In this document: one piece after another, positions 45,247 to 57,800 of the stretch | Layout: every line of letters begins with the position of its first letter | How positions within the stretch are numbered: the stretch's first letter is position 1 | Assembly (NCBI GenBank): GCA_021234155.1 | Contig: JAJEKV010000126.1 | Coordinates: forward strand, 1,055,273-1,119,272 | DNA from: Isoetes taiwanensis | Lineage: Eukaryota; Streptophyta; Lycopodiopsida; Isoetales; Isoetaceae | Reading direction: 5' to 3' | DNA length: 64,000 bases | Made by a program: the position numbers and the translations under genes | Notes under the pieces: generated by a model | Seen by the model: the letters and a program-made list of their open reading frames with translations, nothing else | Told to the model about the DNA's origin: nothing | Databases searched by the model: none

Positions 45247-47002
45247 TTATATGGGTGGGCATTTGTGAGTTTTATGTGTCTGGTTTTGACTTATTTCCTG
45301 TAGTCTACATGACTGAGTTGCAATAAGTTTTGTAGTTGATGGTTGGTCCTTTGGAATTATTGCATACGCATCCCTATACTCATCCAATCCTTCAAGCAAT
45401 AACTGCCATACCATGGCCCCAGCTGCGGCCCCACCAGACTTGCTTGATTCATATACAATATCAAACATGGACTTTAACAATCTGTGCCTTTCAGTCAATT
45501 TCGATCGATCTGACAGTCCAAATTCTGTGACTAGGACAGGTTTCTCAAGTCGAAAAGGCTCCATCTTCTACGTGCATCTTCACCCAATTTTCAAATTCTT
45601 TTAATTGAGCATCAAACTTCAAATCAGGTAGCCTGCAGGAGACAGAGGACATATATAGCATTAAAATAGCAAGACGAATAAAGGAATCATCTGGTATGTG
45701 GAACAAACTGCAGAAACAGTGGTCTCTTTATTATAAACATCAAAAGAACGTACCACTCATCTGGATATGCATGCACTGATCCAAAGTCAATGCTTGAGAT
45801 TAAATGGTTTGCGTATAAAGTCTGATCCATAAAACCAGCCCAATGCCCAGGATTAATCTCAAGGCTATCAGGGGCTCCATGAACTGTAAGAATCCCTCCA
45901 TTCCAATGGTCAAAAGATGCTTATTATCAAGTGATTTTACATATAGCGACATCTCCTCAATCCATTTCTGCATAAACCAAAAGCTAGTAAGCACAAAACT
46001 TAAGTTCAAGATCCAATTTGTGTCCTATTTTACCTGAAGTATGTTGCCAGATGGATCATATATACATCTTGGCTCATTAATGAGCTCCCAACCAAATATT
46101 GCAGGATCGTCTCGATACACAATCCCACTAATACTGTTTTACGAGTCAAAATTGCCTAAAATTGGAAATACTACACTTAAAATCCGTCCAACAAGGATTT
46201 ATCGAGGCTTTTATATGCACAAAAAGAATAATAACCTTGACATGTGCTTTATAGTAACTCATAACAGATGGATGAGTAAAAAAGGAGTCATTTGAGTATC
46301 AACATCAATACCAGCCCACGAGCCCATTGTACATACTGCCACCAAAAGCATTTAAGTTATTCACTAAACTCAAAGAGTAATCGAACTCGCTGGCGTCTTG
46401 CTTCAACAATGACATAATCCAATGCCTGCATTACAGGCATGAAGTCTTAATATTGGCAAGCTCTAAAAAGGACATCTGAGTAAAGGAACATAGATCATAT
46501 ATTAATGTGGCAAAACAATTTGCAATCATAATTTGATTATTCAAGAAAGAAAACTTGTCAAACATACAAAAATTAAACTTGACTACAGATTTGTGCATGT
46601 AAAGTTTGGCAAGAAACTACTTCAAAGTTAAGTAATGATCTAATATAAACAACACTTTGAAAACGGATTCATCGTAATGCCCTGGTGACGTCTGTAAAGC
46701 GTGATAGCCACCATCACTAAAGGCCCATGTCCTGCATATGGTAAGCCCCCATGGCAGCTCCCTCTTTCATTATGTTGGCCACTTTAGATCTTCCCGTCCA
46801 ATGTGCTGCTTCAGACATGAGCCAGTATGAATTCCATCCATTTACATAAAAGGCTCATCATCCAAGAACAACTGGGAACCCTTCCTCTTGCCAAAGCTCA
46901 TCTCAGGAAGCTTGACGGGAACTTTGATAATGCCGTTGATGAGCATGTAGGATATGCCATGAAGCATAAAATGCCAATGGCAATAGAACTTACATATTTC
47001 AT
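45247..47002 (-). CDS. Mannan endo-1,4-beta-mannosidase (GH5), secreted, frame-disrupted
   Basis: The enzyme hydrolyses internal beta-1,4 bonds of cell-wall mannans and galactomannans. Exons on the minus strand: 47002-46656, 46425-46236, 46155-46034, 45967-45754 and 45632-45247, about 419 residues, normal for plant mannanases. The start codon at 47002-47000 opens a signal peptide ([16 protein letters not shown] hydrophobic core). Family motifs follow: [40 protein letters not shown] with the acid/base Glu, [15 protein letters not shown] and VLVTEFG with the nucleophile Glu. All introns are GT-AG. The frame is broken about ten times by single bases, for example at 46848-46851 (T-run one short on the coding strand), 46746-46750 (G-run one long), 46372-46374, 46278-46283, 46137-46140, about 45885 and 45553-45556. 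Both catalytic residues and all splice sites survive, which favours base-calling errors over true decay. Confidence 0.93.
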
Positions 47003-47796
47003 CGTGCAAATAACTAGTCAATTCAATGGAGGGAAAAGCAACCCCAGAAAGATCTTGTTGTTAACTGACCTGATAATCTGCCATGAAAATCAAAATTTGT
47101 AATCTGCAAAACAGACAAGACCAAAATCAGCATTATAATTCCTCATAGCAACTTCAATGAGATCATTTCAGTTGATAATTCAACATATCTAAATAACCCA
47201 AAAAGTACAGTCACAACCAAAGAAAACGATAGTAAATAGAATGCTGGGATGCATGCAAACTACAAACCGGATCTTATGATATGGACCAATTCATGGAGCG
47301 GCTAAAATGCGGTTCAGTAACCCCAAAAAGCTCGAAGAAATATACACTCTGAGACAGCAGCATAACAACTAGAAGGAAGAGGCGCAATTTCTGTGGCAGG
47401 GACGCAGTTGTTGGTTGAATGAGTAAGCTCTTTTGGTTGTTTATGTGCTCGTGGGACCGTAGTACTTAATGGTACTTGTTCGACCTGTACACCGTATATA
47501 TATATACATATGCGTACACATACGGTTCGGGGAGGAAATTGTGGTTTGAGTAGTTAGGTGTCTTGGTGCATAAAATGGTTTTATGACATGACATTTGATC
47601 ACGCTGGAATTTTCTTCTCTTTCCTCTAGATGCTGCAACACTTTCATGATGTCCCCCTTCCTCTGGCACCAAGTTTTTGTGAATGTTTTGTTTTTGCTGT
47701 ATCTTATGTGCGTGCCAATCTAATTTCTACCAATGACGTGTGAATTGAGCAAATGACATGCTAGCTATACTCTCCTCCAACTACGAGCTCAAGGCA
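47003..47796. other. 5' flank of mannanase
   Basis: This holds the probable 5' UTR and promoter of the minus-strand mannanase. A TATATATATACATATG run (47496-47512) is AT-rich but no TATA box can be assigned confidently. No other gene is recognised. Confidence 0.4.
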
Positions 47797-48245
47797 GGTA
47801 CCAAAAGGTGAAGATAAAGTTACGCCCGGTTTTTCAGCGATTCAGCGGCAAAGATATTCCTTCCTGAGAATCACCAAAATCGGCCTTAATAGCTGCGTAG
47901 TCATGTTGATTAGCGGTCGCCTTTAACCATTTTTTTTGCTTTCGGATCTTTGAGCTTGAATACCTCGGCCGATCGAGCTCCAAATCGATTCGGATCACTT
48001 CTATGTGGGTCGAAATAAGACGGATCAGAGGACTCATCCATGCAAACCAAAAATCAGATCGAGCGCCCTCGAATTCAACCAGTTTGAAAGGGCAAAAATT
48101 GCCCTCAAAATGTAGTAATTCTTGCGTTAAATGGGTTTGGGCAAGTGATTCGAGGGGGAGGAATTTTTTTGTAGTGATTCAGTAGGAAGGGATATCTCTG
48201 CCGCAGAATCACCAAAACTGGGGTAACTTTATCTTCACCCGGTAC
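47797..48245. mobile_element. MITE-like element with about 75-bp terminal inverted repeats
   Basis: The left arm (47797-47870) reads GGTGAAGATAAAGTTAC, then ATTC.GCGGCA.AGATAT.CC and TTCCT. The right arm (48168-48245) is its reverse complement with scattered differences. The internal region of about 300 bases has no transposase. A 5-base GGTAC occurs at both outer edges (47797-47801 and 48241-48245) and may be a target duplication. Length and structure fit a non-autonomous DNA transposon; the superfamily cannot be decided. Confidence 0.82.
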
Positions 48246-48499
48246 TGAATGCCTTCCCCGAGCATCTTTATAGCTAGCAAACCATAGCCCAAAAGGGATA
48301 GGCTCTTTTGGCCATACCTCTCCTTTACACAGAGATGATGGTTCCTCGCAGGTGTCATCTCCATTCAAGCATAGTATGAAAGCAAGTCACCTACTATCTT
48401 GGCCTGAATTTTAGGCACAATTTCTAGCCTCCCATGGGGATGTGTCTATATAGGTGAAGGTAGCGAAGAATATGCCTCTTATGAGGTGGAGGTTGGTGC

Positions 48500-48850
48500 C
48501 ATGGAGAGGCTAGCTTGGGTTGCTATGAGGATATTCCACAGAGGGCAAGTATTTTTTACTTGACCCATATACCACCTCCTCTTAGCTCCACAATCCCTAC
48601 TATTGCCAAATGGGTGGCATTTGCGTGTTCCACAAAGCAATTGGAATTGATACATCTTTGCGGGGAGGGCTTTGGGATAAGTTGCCCCATCCCGAGAGTT
48701 TTGTGCTTTGATTGCGAAAGGGTACCTATAGGTGCTTGCATGTTAAGGCCTTAACACATTGCTATGATTTTAAGACATCTATAATATGCTCGCTCGCCTT
48801 GGACATTGAGACTCTTGAGCATTGTCTCTTTGCTTGTTAAAGTTCAATAT
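48500..48850 (+). mobile_element. LINE 3' remnant (zf-RVT-like)
   Basis: Plus-strand frames read VLCFDCERVPIGACMLR and then, in another frame, ALDIETLEHCLFAC. The pattern of a W/C..RVP.GA..LRR block followed by ..E...H..F.C is that of the zf-RVT region at the end of plant L1 reverse transcriptases. The first Cys pair is not clear and the rest is degraded, so this is a short relic. Confidence 0.42.
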
Positions 48851-49600
48851 GTATGGTCCTCGCTACAAGGTTTATTTGATAGTGCAGAATAATGTGTCCT
48901 CTTGGCATCCCGTCAGTAGAGAAGACACCATATCTTCAAGGCATTTACTCATTTGCTCCGTGGGAGTTATTGTTATAGCCGGACTAAAATCTTTTGGCGA
49001 CTTGTAAAGTCCTCCTTGAGTTAGACATGGAGGCAGGTATTTGATTAATCTCTTCTATTGGAGTAAGTACATTTAGCGAGTGGCCGTCTTCGAGATCGCG
49101 ACTTCTTGTGCTTACCCAAATAAGATGATGATATGTACATTGTGTGGTTCTTAAACGGCTTGATTAATAACTTTTAGATCGTCTTCAAGAAGTAAAATCA
49201 CATGAATTTTCCAAATCCTTAAGCATTCTATGTAAATAAATAACATCTAATGCATCCATAGACACCGCCAACATATTACCTTTTGCACCCGGTTTAGCAA
49301 CACACTTATTTGTCTTTTCTTGCCCATGGTATTGTTGCATCTTCAGGATGTTGATTTTCTATCATCAACATCTTCTTCCCCAACCCTGCATCTACCTACC
49401 CAATCAACATGGTTTCTATACTTTTGATAAGCAAATTCCACGGATCATGATCATTGCCTTTTGAATATCACGAGAACTCCTTTTAGTTGCTATCCAATAT
49501 TGTGTTCCCGGAAATCATCGCATATGTATGTAAATTTGGGTACTATTTGCAAGGTCTAACAAACCGTCAATTAATGACTTATAAGGTCTAGATTTCTATT
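48851..49600. other. No gene assigned; probably Copia 3' region
   Basis: This lies on the 3' side of the minus-strand Copia relic. An RNase H domain could not be read. No other feature is recognised. Confidence 0.3.
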
Positions 49601-50388
49601 TTCTTTTCCATCTTTTGTATTTTTGAGCACATGCTTTTTAAATGCCTACTTGAACTATAGGTATTTGGTTTGGATTGCAATTGGGCATTCTCAACCTAGC
49701 TAGACCCCAGTTGATATTTTGCCCTTCTATAAAATAAAGTACTCCCTTTTGCATTCTCTCTCTTTGAACTTCCACACCTAGTAACTCATAAGAGTTCCCA
49801 AGTCGATCATTTGGTATTGAGACCACCTTTCAGTGCACTCCACCTTTTACTGCGAGCATTTTTGGTATAACAAGAAGCTACAGGTTGCCCGGCCCGAAGT
49901 TATTAGGTATCCCCGCATATTTGAGAATGGATCTATTTTGCACCTAAGTGTGATTTTTTTGTTCGCGCTACTTTATTTCATTGTAGAATATACCTATAAA
50001 ACTTGCAAACTCGATGATTTGTGTCCTTCACAAGGCTAGATCTTAAACATTTCATTTGAAATGACGTCTCTCTTTCAATCTTCGTAGCCTACAAAATAAA
50101 TGCATCAAATACTTGATCCCTGATTTTCAAGAAATGACATTTAATTTCTCTCTTATAAACATCAATAAAAGTAGCAAAATGAGACTTTGTTCTATGACTT
50201 TGTACTTGCATACGATCAAAAGTTAACATCGGAATGCATCCCGAATGTACTGATGTGCTCTCCTTCCTTTATTTCTAAATAGTATTTTTCTTTGCTTTTC
50301 CAACATGCATGCCTCTCACAAATATCACTACTTCCTCATCCTCTAAAGTTAAATTATCTAAGAGATTATGCCTTTTGGCATCTTAAAT

Positions 50389-50503
50389 GCCAAAGAGCTC
50401 TATATTATCAACATGAGATACTTTATTGATTGTCTCATTGTTTATGCCAAAAGAACTCTATATTATCAACATGAGATACGTTATCGATTGTCTCATTGTT
50501 TGG
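50389..50503. repeat. Tandem duplication, 2 x 57 bp
   Basis: GCCAAA.AG..CTCTATATTA, then TCAACATGAGATAC.TTAT and GATTGTCTCATTGTTT, occurs twice in tandem inside the Copia relic. Confidence 0.85.
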
Positions 50504-51540
50504 CTTCTGAAAAAACAAGTCAAATCCATTATCAAATTAGATTGGCAAATGGACCAAAATAAAACATCATTTCAGGTACAATAATATATCTGAAATTTTT
50601 AAGTTTACATTCCTGTCTCTTGGTAGCATTGCCAATTTGCACCATTTTCTAATCCTCACTTGGTTCAATAAACTAGATGGCCTGATTATGGAAATCCGCT
50701 CCTAAACTTACAGTTAAATTGTCAGTTCTATCCAAAATCTCTTTTCTAGAATTACTTTTGATATTGAATGCTCATCTTATAAGTAAAAGAAGATTTGAAT
50801 ATACTCCCTTCCTCTTCTATGAATACCCCTACTATTCCTGGGGGATTCACCTATGATTGGCATATAACCTATGAGAGTTTAGTAGAAGGGTGTTTGTTTG
50901 ATCATTTGCTTACGTATATTTAGGGTTAGAGGTGTTTCTAAGGCGCTAGTCTAGATGCAAATATTATACAAGGAGGGTTCAAAGGCGCTTTTGAAAATCT
51001 CATTATCAAAGGGGATTTTTGCCACCCTTTGAGCCTTGATGCCATACCCCCCCCTTACATTATAAGTGCATTCCAGGGCTACTATTGATATTAATTCCTT
51101 GTTAGATTGTTCTTTAACAAGCTACAAATGCAACATATTTTCTTGGCCACTAAGAACCGATGCGGGGATTCACCTATCTACAATATGGACATGCCATGCA
51201 TTACTAGGGTAGCAAAACTTCGTGGTATCTGGAGTTCAAAAAATCTAGAGAAATACCCATTTTCAAAAATTAATGCGAACTTAAAATGTTGCAAAATGTG
51301 ATAAAACACTCCCTTTCCATATATTTTAAATGCAAAACACTCCAAAATGGCAGCATTCTTTAATCAGATGGTTCATACGAGTTTTTAAAATGAACCCTCC
51401 TTGAGAATTTTTTGGGGATTAGACACTCTGCCCTTATATGACCAAATTCTTCCTGACATTTATAACATTGTATTTTGCATTCTCCACCTTCCACAATCCT
51501 CTTCTACAACTTTGTCCTCTCCCCTGCATTTACCATCGAT

Positions 51541-52035
51541 GGCTCCCATTTACTTCATGTAAGTGGATGATGTTCTCTAACCAATATAACAAGATCTTTG
51601 TATGAAATTTGAAATGCTTTTGTTCAGGCTACAATTTCCTACCATACCTTTTCAAGATATGTTCATTTCGGTTGCTCTTTAAGGCAATGTCTCCTCTAGT
51701 TAGCCCATATTTATCATCTTGGTTATCTCCTTCTTCTCTTCATACGAGATAACGCTTCTTTGGTCTCTTATCACGCATTTGCCATCCGGTAGCTCCCAGC
51801 ATTTCATGTAAGTGGATGATGTTCTCTAACCAACATAACAAGATCTTTATGGAAATTTCAAATGCTTTTGTTAAGGCTAGTACCTTTTGTTGCTAGAGCA
51901 GCCATTTCCTCGTATCTTTTCAAGATATTTCCACATTCGGTTGTTCTTTAAGCACAATGTCTCCTCCTAGATTGGCCATAGTTATACGTCTTGGTTATCT
52001 CCTTCTTCTCTTGAATATACAGCTTCTTTGGTCTC
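51541..52035. repeat. Tandem duplication, 2 x about 250 bp
   Basis: Units starting near 51541 and 51791 share CATGTAAGTGGATGATGTTC, TAACAAGATCTTT, TTTTCAAGATAT, TTCTTTAAG.CAATGTCTCC and TTGGTTATCTCCTTCTTCTC. They cover the gag-like region of the Copia relic and differ by substitutions and indels. Confidence 0.82.
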
Positions 52036-52050
52036 CTAGGTCCGTGCTTT

Positions 52051-54300
52051 GTCGCCGCCATCTTCCTTTTTTCTTTTGTTTAAATGAGTTTACCACATCC
52101 CACAACTTATCTATTTTGAGAACCTAAAATGATTTTGCCTTCCATAGTTGATTTCCCCTCAAAACTACAATGCTACTTAAATATGTTAATGCTTGATCTA
52201 CTAACAAAATCTTGTATGAAGCTGATACCTTATAAATAATCAATAGTGCAGCGAGGTCTAAACTCGAAATCAACGCCTTCTGAGAATCATCCCTTGCCCG
52301 AGGTTGGTCTAGATCTCTGTGACCTTTGTTTTTATGTTACATCTAATATGTTTTGTAAACATCTCGTCTCGTCGTTAGCGTTTCATACTTGGCGAAGGGC
52401 TTCTTGCTATGTCATCACCATTTCGTCCTTGAGTTACGGGCCAAAAACTTAATCTAGTATAAAAGTTGTATATTGTCCTCTTATCCCACATACACAGCGA
52501 CATCATTTAGTGGCATTAAGGGCTTAGGTTGGGAATATTGATGTACTAGCCAAAACCAAAGATTTTAAGTAGTTTCAATACCACTGATAGCCTACATGAT
52601 TGAATTCACATGCTGTATGCTGCTAATGGGGTATCATGGACTAGCATAAGTGGGATACCTAATTTTTCATTGTGTATGCTCGAATGGAGGAGGGTCAGTA
52701 AGTGATGCTATCGAAGATATGGGATTGAAATTTCTAATTTAAGGCCAACATCATGCATTGTATGCATCATACACACATGCATTGCATGTATTTTTGAGCC
52801 ATTAATTCACTTGGAAGATTACTTTACTTGTGCCGAGGGTTCTTCGCTGTTCTCAATTGGCGCTTTATCGTCTTTCACCACTTGGCGTTCGCCGATTCTT
52901 TTCTTTGATCTCTCATGCGCAGGAGTTGGGCTTTTCTTGCATGAGCGTGCGCCTGCTGTTGTATCCATTCTCCTGCTGGCCCTTTTAGCGCCTTTAGCCC
53001 TGCGTGGGGCAACCTTCAACCTTCAACTTTTGGATCTGGGTTTGCATGACAAGTTCTCTAGTTATTAGGGATATTCTACCTTGCGAGGCGAAGCGCCGAG
53101 AATGTATCCAAAGAATGTGTCACATGCATGCATCACATGCCATTTTTGGGTAGCCACTTCATGTAGGACAGGCCTACGGCTTGTGCGGGTTCTATATTGG
53201 CTTCTCATCAACGCTTTCTCATCTCGAGCTATACCCTTGATTGCCTCCCTCCTTTTGGCGCGCATTTTGTGAACTTAAATTGACATGTAGCGCGGCGTCA
53301 CCAGCCCCTCTATTTTTGAAGAGATTTTATGGTACTGCACATCTGAACATCCCTTCCCTTTTTGGAGGTTTTTATTTTCTTATTTCTATGTTTTAGTAAT
53401 AAGTGATGTGCATGTGTTATATTGGTGGCGCCACGACCCGCGGCTTGTTCTTTGTATCATGAATATTTTTAGCGAGCAAATCCAAGCCCACACTTGTCGG
53501 TATCACAATTCTCGGTTTCTGGCCATCTGTGAGATTTTATTTTTTAGGGTCCATTGATATAAATGGGTATTCCACGCGAACATTTTTCATGGTAGTTTGC
53601 AAATTTGTTGCTACTGTCTAATCCATTGTAGAAAAATTGCTAAGATGAAATAAGAAAAGCCCTAGTCGGAATGATGTACCTTGTAATTGGCGAAGCATAA
53701 GAATATTGAGATGATTGATAAAGTAAGATTATCTATATTAGCATGTAAGGTCATGTTTAGAATACCCCCGATATACATTTTTTCATTTTATATAGTAAAT
53801 AAATAAATAAATTATCAATGCCTATTTACTTTAGACTAAAGGCATTAGGAAACTTTAATACATATATGTCTTAGCTTTGTCAAGCTTTGGTTTGTTCAGT
53901 TTCATAATGTATCTCTATAAAATCCTGGATCTATTTCAACAACATATAAAATTTAGACATCTATATACTTGTTTACCCAGCTCTTCCAATCCTGATATCG
54001 CGGAACATTACTTGAGGACACATAGTTTCATCCTCAATCTAGTGGCCCATGGCTACTCTCTCATTCCTAGAGATCTTGTGCCATGCGCGGAGTCTCTGCC
54101 GAGGATGGTGTCGCTAGTTGTATCTTTGCAATTAGAACCTTGTTGTGCTTTGGTAGGCGCTGGGTATGCTTGTTCTCGCCGTCATCATTGGATTCACCTA
54201 CCTGTTTGCAAAAGGGCATTCTTGTATCCCTTGTTGGGACTATAATTTCTCCAAGAGACTTTTGTACTGGACTACCTCATGAATCTTTCACATTTTGTGG
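52051..54300. other. No gene assigned
   Basis: CG-richer patch at 52810-53270 with open frames on both strands. The minus strand gives hydrophilic, Lys/Arg-rich sequence (KRASRRMDTTAGARSCKKSP; MRAKRREAIKGIARDEKALM) that could be coding but is unrecognised. The remainder is AT-rich. Confidence 0.3.
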
Positions 54301-54800
54301 CCAATCTGAAGTTAAAATCCCGGTTCCATGCTTGAAATTTGGGATTTAATACTTACCCTTGTTTGTATTTTGGGTGTCCATTTATAATCGGATTTGAATT
54401 CCTAAACCAAGATATTTGCAGCTTTCTAGATGGTACATTTTGCATGAGCATTGATAACTGCAACCACGGTCTCTATTTCTCCAAAATCATTACTTTTGAT
54501 TTAGAGGGTCCGCTTTCATTTGTTTCATATGCTAATGTATCTGGATAATAGCGAAGATGCGATGGATAGATACGCCATAAAATCTAAAATAAAAATACGC
54601 ATACAATAGCATTAAGTACTTAAACTAAATGTCCTAAAAATTGGGTACTGCTATAAACAAACCAAATAGAGTTGGAGACAAGGACATCCACAGCACCCCT
54701 ATGTACACTTGCGATGCAATGTTCAGAAGTTTCAAGAAAGGTAGCTGTGTTTTCCCTCTGCATTACAGTGCTACTTCTCTTGCCCATATATCAGCGGTAC
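54300..54800 (-). mobile_element. LINE reverse transcriptase scrap
   Basis: Near 54700-54650 the minus strand reads SLSPTLFGLFIAV, the conserved (QG.P)LSPTLF..FI block that precedes the YADD box. Further on, ANVSYETNESG- and SKVMI-like pieces follow. The family resembles the LINE at 25.98-30.88 kb (GCPLSP, LFGIFIDAL). Both ends are lost and several frames are involved. Confidence 0.45.
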
Positions 54801-57800
54801 TCCAATCTTCTCCGCCATGAACACTCCCGGTGCAGCCCTTTGAATGGAGTGTCCAAAGGGCGCATTCAAATCAATAAATGTAGATAGTTGCACAGTTCTT
54901 AGATGTGTGGTTGCGAGTTGTATCAAGTATTAATGATGCATGCTTTTGAGGTGATCCAATTTGCATCATTCTGAGAATACCTAAGATTGAATGGGGAGGT
55001 GGAATACATTAATGTGGGCAGCCTTTTGCTGAAAATATCATTGAAGGTGCATATTATCGATATTTAGTACGCCGTATATTCACGGGTAAGGACTAAAGAT
55101 ATTTGATAGGTTTAATTTCGTAGAATTTCTTCTACTCGCATGGCAGATGAAAGAGGCATTTGACCTCTTAAAAAGTCTTGGGTGTTGGGAAGAAAAATAT
55201 ACTGAAGCCATATTTGAGGATTGTGCTTATTATTTGCTGCACAGCATCATGATTGATCGGAGATAGGTGTGCAATTCATATATATACACGGAGGCTGAAA
55301 ATTTTGAATAGGACAAGGGTATGGAAGAGGATTCTACGAGGGCCGTCGGTCGGGGAAATGATGGTATGTAAAGTACGTGCAATCTTGACAAGATACCCGT
55401 ACGATTCTGACTCTGATTTACATGTTAGTTTTGCATGATGTAGATGTGTTGAAAATGTCATTGCATATTAGTTCATAATATGCAGAGATGTGTTGCTGTA
55501 GCATATATGTGTAGAGGATAATAATAGGAATGTAGTATATTTGATATGTGTAGCGAGATAATAATGCCGGAGATATATTCGCTTATGCCATATACGTCAT
55601 CAATACACATTCTGGATGGCCCAGCATGGAGGCCATGGCACATAGCTTCCAACTTAGAAGAAATTAAAAAGAAGGATAGAGTAGTGGCTTTTACGAAGAT
55701 ATACGATTCAAAGTTTTTTGAACAATCTTGTAGATTCAAACTTTGTGTTGGATTATAAGTAAAAATTTTTATCAACAATGCAGGTTTTCTATTATATTTT
55801 GTAAAAAAATTATTATAGCAACATTTTATAAGTTATGAGATTTTAAAACCCCAAGGTTAGGCACAATCTATTAACATATATGAGAACGGCTTAAGACCCA
55901 CAGAAGCATACAGACAAAGGAAACATACCACATGGGTGTCCACGAGAAAAATGGTGAGTACATCTCTCATGCTAGTACATTTATACTATTTGATTAATTC
56001 TAGGCCTCTAAGAACTTGTCTTAGTAATGTAGTAGATGGCTGGTTGGAATAGAATAGGAAGGAATACTTTGGAAAAAATAAAGCGAGAAATTTGGTCCAT
56101 GTTGTGCTGATGTAGAAAGAAAAGCAGCGATTAGCCTTGACAATGGAAACCTCTCATTCATCTTGTTATAGATACTATAGATATTGGAAGATTTAAGAAA
56201 CGTTCACAGAAGAAGCATTTGTCCGCTTCGATACCTTTTAGCCCAGTTATATAGGGAGGTAGCAAATATCTTTGGTTCATATAAGTCAAGATAAAACATG
56301 AACATGGCATGAATACAATTTGTTATGCGAGACATGGAGATGCCAACACAAGAATATTGAGAATTTACCTTGTAAGTTAAAAAGCACAAGGCTAGAAGCG
56401 AGAATTCTTTTAACATATATATATATTGAGAATGTATTGTAATGATTACATTTCCAAGCTACAACATCTTGCGCTTTACATATTGTCCAAAGAACTATAT
56501 ATGCATCAGCCTCCAAGCTTCCCATACTTTCCATACATGTTAATGAATTAAGCTATATATTAATTTCTGCGGTTTTATGACATCTACATTCATTTCTTAC
56601 TTGCTTTGGTTTTTATATGACATAATGCATTTTGGATGATCAAAATCGTCAGCTGTTAAAGCTGATACGAGTCGGTGCAAAGCATCCAAGATAGCAAAAA
56701 AAATTAAGAGATTATCCATTTTAAACTTCTTCCATCGCATATTTTCAAATAGTGAAGTGACTTTGTATAAAGGTATATTTGGATATATTCGGCTTCTATA
56801 ATAATATTCCATGATGTGGAGCTGGAACTGATATTGTAAAAAGATACAAGCGGCATCAACTAAGCTTAAACATTTACTATATACAAGTTGAAATTGAATT
56901 TTTCACGCATATCATCTAAAGATTAAAATTGAGCTTGGCAGTGTGGGCATGGATGTCACCCTCCACAGGCTCGCAAGTTTGCACATTACGAATGGATAAT
57001 ACTACGCGTTTTCTTATCGATGGCTAGCGTCTTCTAAGCTGACTGCCACAAAATATGAGTAATTGTCTCTTCCAAAATATCAAGTGTTAGGGTATGCGAG
57101 AGGCTAACATTTAAGATATTGTAGTTCAATGCAGATATATTTATTAGATATATTTGGTCTGCACTTATGATGTAAATGTCGAGGGGTAGTGAGGTTCTGC
57201 GATATCATGACTTTGCAAGATGCAGTAGTAACAATATGCTTTTACCAAGATGCCAATCACATTTTTTGAGTTGAACTCTTTTAAATTAAAAAGAAAAATA
57301 GGTCTACGTGTGCACTACAATAAGTAAATGAGGTCCTCTTAATGCAATCCCATAGCGGAGGTCACTCTTCATGCAATTCCCCTAATGGAGGTCCTCTTTG
57401 TAAACTGAAATCTGCACGGATGTAAAATAGGCCGGGGAGGTGCACTCTTTGTGCAACCCTGTTTCGAGTTGAAGGAGCTCTTTTGTAAATAAAAAAGGGA
57501 GGTCAACTGGCAAGATTTATATATTTGTCATGAACTGTTTGGACTTAGATCTTTTAGGAAAAACTAGCATCTACATTGCAAAATTATAGACAAAAGCAAT
57601 GGGAACTAGTGATGCACCCAAAACAATTAATCCACTAATTTACAAACAATGCCCAATGAAAGAATGGTTTGAATAATGAAAAGGAAAAAAGAAAAGAAAA
57701 GAATGAATGAATGATTTTATAACGTCACTTTGAGACCAATGCGGCCTATGGGACCCGGAAGGGAGTGCACTTTTATTGTATATTTTCGCCGAACAATACA
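54801..57800. other. No gene recognised
   Basis: AT-rich DNA with only short frames. A recurring phrase GGAGGTC.TCTTTGT... / GAGGTCCTCTT occurs near 57330-57500. No splice-consistent exon or domain is seen. Confidence 0.4.

Larger units (their letters stand above)
49638..52050 (-). mobile_element. Degraded Copia retrotransposon (gag to RT)
   Basis: On the minus strand, gag-like sequence at about 52050-51390 includes a zinc knuckle CYKCQEEFGHIRAEC (about 51467-51423) with the Copia-typical GHIRAEC ending. The RT C-terminal part is at 49826-49638 (YELLGVEVQRERMQKGVLYF, then RMPNCNPNQIPI; compare LG.EV..G....Q..Y...LL..F.M..CNP..TP). The integrase region between them cannot be read confidently. 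Internal duplications at 50389-50503 and 51541-52035 show further rearrangement. No LTRs were found. Confidence 0.7.

Noticed and set aside
45336-46037. Plus-strand frames opposite the mannanase
   Set aside because: Antisense to conserved mannanase exons; no motif of their own.
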